Of a stretch of DNA of 64,000 nucleotides, positions 10,854 through 25,139 are shown piece by piece; positions within the stretch are counted from its first letter, which is position 1; each line of letters opens with the position of its first letter. Both the position numbers and the translations under genes were made by a program. The notes below the pieces were generated by a model. It was given only the letters and a program-made list of their open reading frames with translations, had not been told where the DNA came from and did no database searches. The stretch is from the NCBI GenBank assembly GCA_026545765.1, contig CM048843.1, positions 86,553,050 through 86,617,049 of the forward strand, in the 5' to 3' direction. This DNA is from Plantago major. Its lineage: Eukaryota > Streptophyta > Magnoliopsida > Lamiales > Plantaginaceae.

Positions 10854-12629
10854 CTATCTTGCCTCTTTTAGATCTCTCGGAAAAGTAAAGCGAGGTTTTA
10901 AGTGACCAATCTTAAGACAATATTGACACACAAAGGTCTTTTTGGTCTCTTCTGTGACATTACCTTTTTCTTTGACAAAAATGGGAGCATTGACAAGTTC
11001 AGACAGAGACTTAATATTTTGCATTTTAGTTGAATCATTCAAGTCAGAATTGCAATGCATGTTGCACCCTATCTTATTATCAAAAGAAGAGTCAAAGTTA
11101 CCTGTATAACCTAGACCAAGCGATTGCCTTCGTTGTCTTGATCAAGCATGTAGTCAAGCTTTGATGTAGAAGAGTTCCACTTAGCAATGACTTTCTTTTC
11201 TCTATTAAGTTCGGATGTTACTTTTCCGATTCGCTTCTTTGCGTCAATGCCACTTCCGGTTTCCGGTGGTTTCCTTTAGACTATTATTCTCCTTTTCAAG
11301 TCTCTTGTTGAGCTTTTTAAGCTTCTTCCATTCCTTAAGGAGATCTTCATACATCTGTTTCAGTTCTTCCACTATTTGTTCGTCAGTGAACTCTTCTTCA
11401 AGAGAAAGATCTGCAGACAAATCAATGAGCCATGCAACGAGAGGATGTTAGTGGATATTGAGTTCCCAGTCGATTAAAGTTTCCTTGAATATCTCTTCAC
11501 AAGTCATGAATCATCATAATCAAAGTATAGAATCTGAGATGATGTTTAGTCTTCACTGTTGAATAAACATTGATTTCCAACATCGTCCAAAGGAGAGAGG
11601 CTGCAACATTCTCTTACGAATCATCATTTCCTGTTCATCACGACACATCCTTTGAGACAAGCAAGCAAGGTCTTTTTCTCCTTTTGAAGAGTGTTAGCAC
11701 ATTCATTCTGATAATGTCCCCATCCTTGACATTCAAAACATCTAACTTTGCTAAGTTGAGCAGGACTCAAAACAGGACTCGAACCAGGAGAGCTTACACT
11801 TTTATTGAACTTGTTAGTGCCTTTTGAGTTACTTGAAGATCCTTTGTTAGAATTTTTCCTAAACCTAAGCTTATTAAACTTTCTAACTAAAGCATTATAG
11901 GCTTCTTCAGTTATCTCATCAGAATCGTCACTACTGCTTTCAGACTCAGGGACTTTCGATTTTAAGTGCAGAGACATACTATGGTTTTTCGTACCTTTTC
12001 GTTCATCTTGTTGAATTTCAAAATTCTTTAAATTGTTCATCAAGGTATGAAAATCCATATTTGATTTTGAGTATCCTCCAAAATCGTTCTTTTATATCAA
12101 ACTTTGAAGAAAGAGGCGACTTTAGAAATCAATTGTTTATTTGACATGGCATCTCCAAGAAGTTGAATATCATTAGAAATAGTGAGAAGCTTGTCAAAGT
12201 AAGAATCAATTGTTTCTTCTTCCTTCATTCTCAAGTTTTCAAATTTAGACCAAAGAAGTTGCAATTTTAGTTTGTTTGATACTATTATCACCTTCACAAT
12301 GATTTTGGAGTAAATCCCAAGCTTGTTTAGCGATGAGTGCAATTTTGTATGAGTTTAAACATATGAGGATCAACATGAGAGAAAATTGCATTCAAGGCTT
12401 TTTCATTGTAAGAGCTAGCAAGAAAATCATCACCTGACCATTGAGCTTCAGGTTTTGGAACGACATCTCCATCAGCATCTGGTCCTATGGTAGGCCACGT
12501 GTAGCCTTCAAGAACAGATTTCCATGCACGCCCTTCAATTGATTTGATGTAGGTTCGACCCTTATCTTCGATGGTGGTAGTTCGACCCATCTAGCCGGTA
12601 GTGTTGACACTTGAATTGATAGCGTCCAT
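10854..12629 (-). pseudogene. Copia-A gag
   Basis: A minus-strand ATG at 12629 is followed after 12 codons by an in-frame TAG and then by a gag frame (12590-12327). Further frames at 12342-12097 and 12058-11624 continue gag. They include an UBN2-type region (LWSKFENLRMKEEETIDSYF) and a CCHC zinc knuckle CFECQGWGHYQNEC at about 11728-11687. A further fragment at 11060-10854 has a second Cys-rich motif, CQYCLKIGH. Gag would package element RNA. At least three frameshifts and one nonsense codon are present. Confidence 0.85.
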
Positions 12630-12683
12630 CGTAGTAGTACCAAATCCGGACACCAATTAATTAGGTGGTGGCTCGATCTCACT

Positions 12684-13792
12684 TGTTAGAAGCGTAGGGA
12701 CCGGATTGGTACTTACGGGCGGTTTGAGCGATGTTGACTATTGATGTTGAGTCGACACCGTTTCTCAACGATGAGCGATGATTGACAAGACTATGACAAC
12801 GATGAGCGTAATTGTGAACTCTATAAAGTGCGGTGAATAAAAGCGAACGAGATTTCTAAAGCCGGTATATAAAGATACCGGTGCCGTAGCAAAACTTCTA
12901 CTAAAATTGAAAAGTAGAATTACAAAAGAAGTTTAATTCAATCACAAGCGATTGATTAAACTTACGAAAACTAGACCTAGACAGATAAGAAAAACCTATT
13001 CTAGTTCAATGATACTAGAGTAATTCTCAATCTTTAGAACACTCACAAGTAAACACCGAGGTAAAGGTCTAGTAAAGCAAGATGCTAAAACAATATGATG
13101 TTGTCTCTTTTTTTTGTTCCTCATCGATGACTTGCAAGCGTCTCCTTCTTCTATATATATTTGCGCAACTCATCCCGGGAAAGAAGAAGTCGGTCGTGAG
13201 CGGGCCCAGTCTTAACAAACTTGGATTCTATGGTAAGGAAACTTCCTTTGATGTATTAATGGTATAAGGAGTCTTCTAGATATCAATCTCTTTTAAATCT
13301 CACTTTCCTTATAGCATAAAATTCTTCCATGAATCATTATGGCAGCTTCCTTACAACAATTATGGATCCTTTAACCTTCAAGCCCATCATGCCTATTCCT
13401 CTTATTTAGCCCATGGACTATCTCTTCATCAGGCTTCTTATTTTCCTTTTTGCTCTGATTGCGTTTTGCTACGATGCTTAGCTACGGTGGCGTTTTGTGC
13501 GATGGCTTTCTGAACCAATCGTGATCCATTAAGCATGTTGAGGCCCAACTTGATATATCCTACAAAATAATCATAGAAAAACAACTACAAACGTTGAACC
13601 GGTTAATAAACGAAGAAAGGTCGAATTAACAAAACAAGTGCAATATAAATTGCACTTTCAATCTCCCCCTTAATTCTTGCCTTTCTTCACAAAAACCTGA
13701 AAGTAGTTAGTAGGAAAATTCAAGACAATATCAAGCAACTCCCCCTTGCTCCAAGAACTCCCCCTTAATACAAAAAACCAAGAGTACAAACA
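12684..13792 (-). repeat. Copia-A 5' LTR (right)
   Basis: It has TG...CA ends and is directly followed by the AATAT target duplication. It matches the left LTR along its full length, with an unusual pattern of clustered differences. Confidence 0.92.
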
Positions 13793-13797
13793 AATAT

Positions 13798-14640
13798 ATC
13801 AAAAAAAAAATCAAACATATGAGTAACAACATTAATCATGTGCAATAAAGTATTGATTTTAACGCATTTCTTAAATGAACAATAGTTATAATTGTACTCT
13901 CTTTAAGTTAACATCATGAATATAGTCTAGAACTTTACTGATATAATCCAAAACATTACACAAATCTTCAAGAACATTTTAACAGTGTTGTATGCGATTT
14001 TCATATCTGTTTTTAAATCTGAATAACAATTGATGAAAACACCAGATCTGAATATACAAACATCATCATAATAAACACGAATTTCACATAAATCAGTAGA
14101 GATTCAACTTTTTCCTACCTTTGTGTAGTTGATTTCGTCGATTTTGAGCGAAAATGAGATCGGGAGATGAAAATCATCAAAATAATCACCGATTTCACAA
14201 AACTAGGCCGAGATCTAGCTTTTCGTACCTTTGTGATGTTGTTTTCGGTGAGATCGGGCCGTTTTTGAGCATTTTCTGGCGAGTTCGAGCTTGATTACAT
14301 AGAAACCACGTCGAGAGAGACGTTTTCCAGCTTGATTACATAGAAACCACATCGAGAGGGGCGTTTCCGAGCTTGATTACATAGAAACCACGTCAAGAGG
14401 GGAGTTTTCGAGCTGTTTTCCGGTAGTTTCAGGCGAGAGGGGTCGATTTCTAGAGAGATGATTTTTGCTGGTTCTGTTTTCTAGGGTTTAGCTAGAATTA
14501 TGATGAATGTGGGTTGGGTTGTGCTATATATACTTACCCGTATACCCATTTACAAAGACTCACCTTCTGGCTCTTGGTTGGGTTGGGGTGTTTTTGTAGT
14601 TGGCTTTTTGTTTGGGACTTCTATATAATTACTGAAAGTA
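13798..14640 (-). other. Right half of the element that hosts Copia-A
   Basis: No protein is visible. On the minus strand a TATATATA box (about 14523-14530) is followed by leader-like sequence, three 41-bp repeats and candidate GT splice donors (ACAAAG/GTAC). It then runs into the AACATTAC repeats also seen left of Copia-A. It looks like the promoter and leader of an older, non-autonomous transposon. Class is not determined. Confidence 0.4.
14288..14412. repeat. Three 41-bp tandem repeats
   Basis: Units begin at 14288, 14329 and 14370 with AGCTTGATTACATAGAAACC and differ at only a few positions. Part of the leader-like region of the older element. Confidence 0.9.
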
Positions 14641-14806
14641 TGTCTTTCTCTAGGGTTGGTCTCTCCTAAGACAACCTCTAGAATGATTTGTAATATTAAT
14701 TTCTTTATATAATTAAAGTTATTTGTTTCATTGTGTTCTCAGTTAATTATAGAAACAATTGATTACTTTGACTAAAATTTTGAAAAGTAGGACTGGCATA
14801 TATATA

Positions 14807-15046
14807 CTCCATACATGGGTTTCATTACCTAAGTATTTCGTTTTAAATCGTCACTAAATTCAATTACCCATTCATTTAATGGAAAATCTATTTCCTACTT
14901 TATTCACTATCTCTCATAATTTATTCACTATTTATCCTACTTTATTCAATCACTTTCCTACTTTATTACCATCTCTCATACTTTATTCATTTTTTTATTA
15001 AAACATGTACTCAACCCGCGGGTAATTGAAACTGGGACGGAGGGAG
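14807..15046. mobile_element. Stowaway-like MITE
   Basis: A 240-bp unit is flanked by TA. The right end is GGGACGGAGGGAG and the left end is a decayed CTCC form, with inner ends matching (GGTTTCATTACC against AGTTTCAATTACC). This is the CTCCCTCCGTCCC-type terminal repeat of Stowaway MITEs. No coding capacity. Confidence 0.7.
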
Positions 15047-15048
15047 TA

Positions 15049-15334
15049 TATGTTATTTAGACTCAGCACAATACCCGACTCGTGCATTTTTGGAAATTAT
15101 CCAGCTGTTGGACTTGGCTTTTTGAAGAAGAAAATCCGGCATGAAATGACGTGTGCAGGTTCCATACCTGTGTCGGGGTCTAAAATGTCGGAACGGACAA
15201 GCCAGATTGAAAAGTCCGGGTTATACAGATATGGCGTTGGGTAGTGCCACCCTTCTCCTTCCCTGAGAAGTAGAACATAACCATACAAAAATCGTACAAT
15301 ATCCAAACTATACAAAACAAATTTGAATTCAATA
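15049..15334. other. Intergenic, nothing recognised
   Basis: No gene, repeat end or domain could be supported in this stretch. Confidence 0.5.
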
Positions 15335-15535
15335 CCTTGTATCACTCAATTGGTTAAAAGAGATGAAAATTTCATATTGGACTATTGGTCGTAGATTCAA
15401 ACTCTATCATAATCAAACTTTTATGATAATTCTTCTAAGTCTTCGCCCGTGGTAATGTTTCCACAATTTAAGCTGTGCCCTTTCTTAATTTTGATACAGT
15501 TATCTCATCACAAAAAAAAAAAAAAAAAAAAAAAA
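15335..15535 (+). mobile_element. tRNA-derived SINE candidate
   Basis: The plus strand has a box A-like segment (ATCACTCAATTGGTTA) and about 40 bases later a box B-like segment (GTAGATTCAAACTC). A roughly 100-bp body follows and ends in a poly(A) tract of about 23 at 15512-15535. This is the layout of a plant SINE with an internal Pol III promoter. No target duplication was found. It could instead be a decayed retropseudogene. Confidence 0.5.
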
Positions 15536-16139
15536 CACGAAAAAAAAATTATTAACCCAGTGCACGTCTGCTGAGGCGTGCGGGAACCCTTGAAAAAATA
15601 AACTGAAGTCCACACTTAGAAAGTGCAAGTCCTCGATCGATTATGTTATATTTTTGCGCCATCATGTTTAAGAGTTGAACATTCTTAAAAAATTATGTTG
15701 CCCATATGGGCTCTGCCTAACAAGATATGATAGTTATAAATTCGATAAGTGATTTAGTTTGAATATAATATAATGATATGACACTTGCTGCTATACGGTG
15801 ATCCGTAACCACAACTCACGACCCATAATGGTGCCTGGCCACCCATGTACCATCAGACGGCTCAGTCAGCCGGTTCTATCTGTTCTGGGCCGCAGCCTGA
15901 ATGTTCTCCTTCCTCCTCCAGTACTCCAACCAATGTTCCCACTCGTCCTCTCCCATCCACTATGGCCTCTTGCATTTTCTTTTAGCATCGCTAATCATTT
16001 TCCTATACAAATCTAACCCCAAAGCGTCTCGAAGACAGGCCACAACCGGGGAACCAAGGCGTTCGGAATGAAGTAGTCTTTCTACAACAATTCCACACAG
16101 CATCCAAATTACATAACGTACATAAATAAAGATAGCAAT

Positions 16140-16345
16140 TTAATAATATAACACAACAGATTCAATGGTGGCTAACATATCACCCAATTTCAGTGGCTAA
16201 CATACCACTCACATATAGTGGGTAACATACAACTCACATTGTCTTAAAATTTACTAATATAATGTTGACTAACATATCAACCAAGTTCAGTGGCTAACTA
16301 CCACTAACATATAGTGGCTAACATACCACTCACACTAAAACAACG
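16140..16345. repeat. GTGGCTAACATA repeats in CACTA intron
   Basis: Five or more short units of (A)GTGGCTAACATA(C)CACTCACATAT lie in what appears to be an intron of the second CACTA gene. Function unknown. Confidence 0.75.
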
Positions 16346-16696
16346 ATTAAAACAACAAATAAAGCAATGTCAAATTTAAACTTACCCGCAACTCATCAAA
16401 GTACTCTGCCTTCAGCCGGTCCGAGATCTTCGACCACTTCTCGCCGCCCGGGATCTCCCTCTTGGCCTTGATTGCGTCACTGAGTTTTCTAGAAGCATCG
16501 GCAGGCCATAACCTGTTATCAATGTATAAGATACAAGAAACGAATATTAATTAGTATAGTACAACAATGATGTGACATAAATTATCTTAAGTTATGTTCT
16601 ATATACAAATGCATAATACTTACTTCGATTGGCCGTTGGGGAACAACACAGGCTTCCCCTGCCACATCGCTCCGGGTGTATACTCGGTGTAGGGAC

Positions 16697-19600
16697 TAGA
16701 GGTTTTATCTGGGCCAGTCGCAGTATAGCCCGGCACGGACCGGCCCGCTTAATATTTGGCCCGGACCGGCCCATGTACATTTAAGTTATAGGGGCCTTTG
16801 TTTTGGAGGCCCGGACCGGACCGGCTCGGGACCAGATAAGCCCGACAGCCCGGCACGGATCGGCCCGGGACCGAATTAGCCCGTGAACCGGTAAGGCCCG
16901 ATCCATTTAGCCCGGTAAGAGACGTCCGTTTATATGTTATTTTCGGTCTTTTGGATTTATATATCTCAAGTCCAATATGGAAATCCATTGGCCCAATACT
17001 CTAATAAAGTCTCCAGCCCAACCCAATAGGGTTTCTTCTTCAACCAAATGGCAAATCCACAAGACCAACCACACAAATTGGCTGTCTGCAGAGTCTACGG
17101 CACACACACAGAGACACAGCAAACGCCGCAGTCACGCTCACGCACTCACTCAGACAGACAAGTCAACCGTTGAGCAACTTCTCTTTGATCGTTTACGAGT
17201 CGTAGTTGTTTTGTCATGCGTTATCTTAACCTGCTTGTTGCCGTCTTTGCGTGTTGTCTTCTTCAATTCTTCTTCAACTCTCATCTATAAATAAGTGAGT
17301 TTCTTTCTTCCTCATCACACTCTCTTCTTACTCTTCTTTTCTTAATCCCCTACTCTCTTGAATCTCTTCTAATTTTTGAATCTCTAAATACTACAAGCAA
17401 GCATTTTGTATTTTCAGAATTCAATGTTGGTGTTTGATTTTCCGAAATTCTTTTTGTCCAGTACTATTTTTATTCGTTTTTTTATTCTGTGATTTCTTTC
17501 ACTATAATGAAAAAATCAAAAACTTCTCAACCTAATAGTTCATCTTCAAAATCAGTTTCTTCTATTATAAAGGCTACTATTGATGGGCAACCAATGACTT
17601 TTGCAAATAGACTAGAGTATCAAAATTTCTTGGACGGTCGTAGTAATAGTGCATCAGAAGAACCAACTCTTGTTTCTGATGATGATGACACTGTTGTGCC
17701 TGAGACTAGTGTTGTGCCCAGAAAACGAAAACCCACTAGTAAAGTTTGGAAATTGTTTGAAAAAAATAGTGAGAAGGAAATTGCAACATGTCGTATTTGT
17801 GTGCACACTTTTACTCACAAAAATGGTTCTGGCACAGGTACTTTGTCATGCCATTTTGCTAAACATCCAAGATGGGATGAGGTCCATGAGGATGGTGGCA
17901 AAGGAGGATTGACTCAACAACATTTGCAAAGGTCATCAACTGGTCAAGTCGAAAATTGGCGTCTGATCCTGCGGGCTAGGAATGCGATGAAGGTATGTGG
18001 TCCAAAAAGAACTCCCTTTTTCTTTTGCGGAAGATACTGTTTATGAAAAGTATGTGCAAACTGCTTTACAACCACAATGGAAAAGAATTCCACGTAGTAC
18101 TCTTTACAATGATGGCATGCGCTTATTTAAAGAAGATTGTGAAATTTTGAAAGGTGTTTATAATTCTTTGTCTTGCAAGTTTTCATTTACTTCTGATTTG
18201 TGGAGGACCGGTAGGTGTAATCTAAGTTATATTTGTGTCACTGCTCATTGGGTTGATGATGATTGGATTATACAAAAACGTATTATTGACTTTGTTGAGC
18301 TACCACATCCACACACGGGTAAAGAGATTGCTAGTCAAATGATTAGAACTCTTACACATTGGAATTTAAAAGAGAAGGCTTTGTCATTTTCCTTTGATAA
18401 TGCAAGTAACAATTTGTCGGCCGTACGTTTGCTTAAACAAAATCTTAACCCAATTCTTGATGGTAATCTTTTTCATGTTGGATGTATTTGTCATATTATT
18501 CATTTGTGTGTGAAAGATGGTTTAAGTCACATTCTTTGCTCTATTGAAAAGATTAGATCTTGTTTGTCGATATTACATTTAGTTCCACAAGAACTCAAAA
18601 GTATAGGGAGTTGGTTTTGTTGAATGGAAAAAAATATTGCTATCCCTATCTTGATTGCAAAATTAGGTGGAACTCTACATTTCGAATGTTGCAAGAATGC
18701 CGAAGTTATGCATATGAAATTAATGAAAGTTGTTCAGATTTTGAGCTTGTAGATGATAAAATTGACCCGATAAATAATTATTTGAAAATGGATGATTTTT
18801 ATGTTGTTGATGTTCTTGGTCCTCTCCTTCAAAAATTCAAAGAAGTTAGCGAAGTTATGTCGGGTCAACTTTATCCTACCTCAAATTTGACGTTGGCCTA
18901 TATGGTCCATATTACAAAGTTATTTTCCAATTTAAAAAAACATGAAGTGTTGGGCAAAGTTATTGAAGGAATGTTGGCAAAATGGTTAAAATATTTTTCA
19001 TTTGTGCCAAAGATTGCTATACTAACCGCTTGTTTAGATCCTCGATGCAAAATCGATGGGTGCATTCAATTGTTGAAGATGTATCATACCAACATAGGTA
19101 CCGAAAGAACATTTGATGAGCTTGCCGAGAAAGACAAAATTCATAAAATGTTTCAAACATTATATGATGCTTACAATGATGATGCACAACCGATTGGTGA
19201 GACTTTGGAATCACAAAGTAGCAGTCAACAAGGTCGTGGGCTCTTTGGTTCTTTACTTGGACAAAAATCAACGACAACAACAACAACACCAAGCAAATCA
19301 AGTGTCAATGAAGTGCTCTATTTCTTTGGAGGAGGCCAACATCCCGACACAACCGGTTTCAATGTTCTTAATTGGTGGAGAGACGATGCAAAATCATTTC
19401 CCGTATTGAGACGTATAGCCCATGATCTATTGGCTACACAAATGTCCACCGTAGCTTCGGAAAGTTGTTTTAGTGCGGCGGGACGCACACTATCGGATAA
19501 AAGGAGTCGATTAACTCCAAGATCGATACGCTTTTGTGTCATGTGGAAAGATATGCTTGATGCCGAAACTCGAACCAATGAAGCTAAATTTAAATTGGAT

Positions 19601-20220
19601 GCGGATGACGATGAGTATGACATATTCATGAGGGGTCACTTTGATAATCTTGAAGATGAATTTGTACCGGAGGAGGAGATATCGTCCAACTCCAACACAC
19701 TCAATACGTCAAATATACATGATTTCTTAGCCGACTTTCATGAGTAATATTATGTAGTAGTCTTATTTTGCTTCGACTTTGTAATTTTCTTATTTATAAT
19801 AAAATTTCAAGTTTTAGTTTATGTACGAGTCTTATTATGAGTTTTGGTGGTTTGCCATTTATAATGAGAATAAAACTTTGCGCATGTAAATTTGTTCTAG
19901 TTATTTGTAATCACCTTTTTCTATCTCATTTGGTTTGCCATTAGGTACAGGCACATCACTCTGCATTGTCAACGTAATTGCACTAATACATAGAATTATT
20001 TAAAAAAAAAAAAAGAAAAAACTGTTAGGCCCGGTCCGGCCCGGACCAACCCGATCCATGGACATAGTGGGCTGGGCTAAGGGGTCGTGCCAGTCCATGG
20101 GTTTGACAAAAAAACCCAGACCGGACCGCTTTAAAAGTGAGCCGGACCGGCCCGCTCCATTAAATGGAGCGGGCTGTTGCGGGCCGGGCCGGGCCGGGAC
20201 AGGCCCGAATAACACCTCTA
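16697..20220 (+). mobile_element. Autonomous-type hAT transposon
   Basis: A 3524-bp element is bounded by the 8-bp target duplication GTAGGGAC (16689-16696 and 20221-20228). Terminal inverted repeats are TAGAGGTTTTATCTGGGCC on the left and the complement of GGCCCGAATAACACCTCTA on the right. About 200 bp at each end is packed with GGCCCGG/CCGGCCCG motifs, likely transposase binding sites. It carries one transposase gene. It sits inside an exon of the CACTA second gene, so it arrived after the CACTA element. Confidence 0.95.
17489..19747 (+). pseudogene. hAT transposase with frameshifts
   Basis: The first frame (17489-about 17970; likely start at 17507) has a BED zinc finger with CRIC and HFAKH metal ligands. 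The next frame (about 17997-18575) contains the catalytic core, with SDLWRTG (first Asp) and SFDNASNN (second Asp). The last frame (about 18570-19747) holds the C-terminal dimerisation domain with MSTVASESCFSAAGR, which carries the catalytic Glu and the hATC motif, then SRLTPRSIRF. Small indels near 17970, 17998 and 18575 break the frame. Length and domain order fit a complete transposase of about 700 residues. The indels could be mutations or sequencing errors. A polyadenylation-like AATAAAA follows near 19797. Confidence 0.9.
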
Positions 20221-20536
20221 GTAGGGACACCCGTCATTTGGTAAGTTACCCCAGACCGATGTCGAGCCCCTGCTCGAACTCAGTGGGGTCTCAGGAACCG
20301 CAGACTGGCTGCTCTGACCCTCAAAATCGTCTCTAGATGAAACTCCTGCTCGACTATCCTGGGTCGGGCTACCACCAGGCAACCTACTGCACGAGAGAGG
20401 AACGTATGTAGATTTCCTATGTCGCGGCATCTGCAAAACCATGCAACAAATATAGAAAAAATGTGTTATTATACAACTGCATGTAAAACATATACATTTG
20501 GCTCGTAATAAATCACAAAGACTTGGTATTATCAAC

Positions 20537-23495
<2,959 letters not shown>

Positions 23496-23559
23496 ATCTT
23501 TTTCTTCACTTGGACAACTCCTTCTGCCCGTTTTCTAACATGTTTAGCGACGGATAGCC

Positions 23560-23742
23560 TATCCATCGTTAAGTTTTCTTCTTTTTTCTTTTTTAATTTA
23601 GTCAACCTAATTAGCGACGGGTTATCTATCCGTCTCTAATTAGCGACGGATAATTATAGACGGGTGAAACAATCCGTCGCTAATTACAGACGGATAGTAG
23701 CGACGGATAAAATCCGTCGCTATATGGCAGTTTCTTGTAGTG
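23560..23742. repeat. CACTA terminus and subterminal repeats
   Basis: At least seven direct and inverted copies of (T)AGCGACGGAT or its close variants occur before the TTTCTTGTAGTG terminus. In known CACTA elements such arrays bind the element-encoded proteins. Confidence 0.88.
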
Positions 23743-24469
23743 TGAGAGTCAGAAGCCTGTATCTGAGAAAGATATCTCACACATGAGAAATGTTCCATAT
23801 GCAAATGTTGTAGGAAGCATCATGTACATTATGGTTAGCAGCAGACCTGACATAGCTCATGCTATAAGTGTGGCTATTAGGTACAAGTCTGATCCTGGTT
23901 TACAACATTGTGAAGCTGTGAAATGGATCTTAAGATATTTGAATGGTAGCAGTGACACATGCATTGTTTATGGTGGAAATGATGATGATGATGAGAAAGA
24001 TTCCTTGATTGGCTTTGTAGACTCTGACTATGCAGCTAACATTGACAATAGAAAATCTCAAACAGGTTATGCTTTTACCTTGTTTGGCTCAGCTATAAGC
24101 TGGAAGTCATGTTTGCAGTCTGTGGTGTCATTCTCAACTACTGAGTCAGAATACATGGCAGTGACTGAAGCTGTAAAAGAGGGTATTTGGCTCAAGGGAA
24201 TTGTCAATGAATTTGGAGTTGAAATTTCTCATGTGCCAGTGTTGTGTGACAGTCAAAGTGCACTTCATCTGGTGAAGCATCAAGTGTTTCATGAAAGATC
24301 CAAACACATTGATGTGAGAATACATTTTGTCAGAGATGTGATTGAGAAGGGATGGATACATATGCAGAAGGTCTCAACTAAGGAGAATGCTGCAGATATG
24401 TTAACTAAAGTGTTACCATCTGAGATGTTCTATTACTGCTGTGAACTTCTTGGTTTGGGTAGCATATAA
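23743..24469 (+). pseudogene. Copia-B RNase H (3' end of pol), truncated
   Basis: An open frame enters directly from the CACTA end and runs to a stop at 24467-24469. It reads the end of a copia polyprotein: PYANVVGSIMY, SSRPDIAHAISV, the RNase H motif GFVDSDYAANID, TTESEYMAVTEA, LCDSQSALHL, and KHIDVRIHFVRD followed by ENAADMLTKVLP. The frame is clean across 240 codons, unlike Copia-A, so this is a different and better preserved element. The 5' LTR, gag, protease, integrase and RT are absent; the CACTA element cut it off. Confidence 0.9.
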
Positions 24470-24637
24470 GTCCTAAGAAGCTCTTGTAATCATGGTGGAG
24501 ACTTTCATGATTACTGAAGGAGTGTTTTATGAAGAAGTCTTGAGCTGTGGTAATGGCAGTGTGTTGTGGTAATGATAGTGTTTTGAGGAACAATGTGGAA
24601 GCTTGGTAAAGAGAGATTTCTATTCAAGGTGGAGATT

Positions 24638-25139
24638 TGTGAAGTATTTGGAAGTTTTGTGGTGAATATGAAACTTTACAAGTCTTGAAGGGTTATTCTG
24701 CAATTGATCGTTGTTTATCTAGTCATTAACGACTTAATCAGGTGTGTTTAATCTACAGTCGTCAGATCAAAACGGTTTTAGTTAAGATCGAACGATTCCT
24801 GTGTCTTCTGGCGTTTCTTCAGGGTTTGCAGAGTATTTAAGCACTTTGCTTCTGATTTCTTCTGTAACAAGTCACAAAAATCTCAATCAGAGTGAAAAGC
24901 AGTTACATCTGATAGTAGAGTGATTCTCCATTGTTGTGGTAGAGTGAGAGCTTGATACTATTGATTGTTCGATTGTAATTGTTCTCAATTGGAGATAATA
25001 AATTCTTGATTGTTCCTCTGTGGATGTAGGATTGTTTAATCCGAACCACATAAATCTCTTGTTGTTCTATGTGTGTTTGATCTAGTGTTATTTCGTTTAT
25101 TTGTTGTGTGTGATCGATTGATTACGGTTTTCTCGAACA
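24638..25139 (+). repeat. Copia-B 3' LTR
   Basis: A purine-rich AAGGTGGAGATT (about 24626-24637) precedes TGTGAAGTATTT. The sequence contains a TATA-like GTATTTAAGC near 24833 and AATAAATTC near 24998. It ends TCTCGAACA at 25139, giving TG...CA ends over about 502 bp. The paired 5' LTR is not in the window. Confidence 0.75.

Larger units (their letters stand above)
4871..13797 (-). mobile_element. Ty1/copia retrotransposon, Copia-A
   Basis: This is a complete LTR retrotransposon on the minus strand. It is flanked by the 5-bp target duplication AATAT (4871-4875 and 13793-13797). LTRs of 1125 bp (4876-6000) and 1109 bp (12684-13792) end in TG...CA. On the minus strand the order is gag, protease, integrase, reverse transcriptase, RNase H, which is the copia order. 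Every domain is recognisable, but the coding region is cut by frameshifts every few hundred bases, so no intact polyprotein can be made as sequenced. A purine tract lies next to the 3' LTR. I cannot identify a clear primer-binding site next to the 5' LTR. Confidence 0.93.
15790..20440 (-). pseudogene. CACTA second ORF (Transposase_24/TNP1-type), split by hAT
   Basis: Minus-strand exons are recognisable at about 20440-20229 (starting MPRHRKSTYV), continuing across the hAT insertion at 16688-16625 (PGAMWQGKPVLFPNG). A further exon lies at about 16510-16385 (ASRKLSDAIKAKRE and KWSKISDRLKAEYFDELR), and another at about 16010-15790. The last carries WLEYWRRKENIQAAAQNR followed by NRLTEPSDGTW, the signature of the plant CACTA 'Transposase_24' family. 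Two TAG stops interrupt this last exon. Such proteins are thought to bind subterminal repeats. The hAT element interrupts the coding sequence. Confidence 0.7.

Noticed and set aside
17997..18623. Separate gene inside the hAT element
   Set aside because: It is the central part of the same transposase, displaced by small frameshifts.
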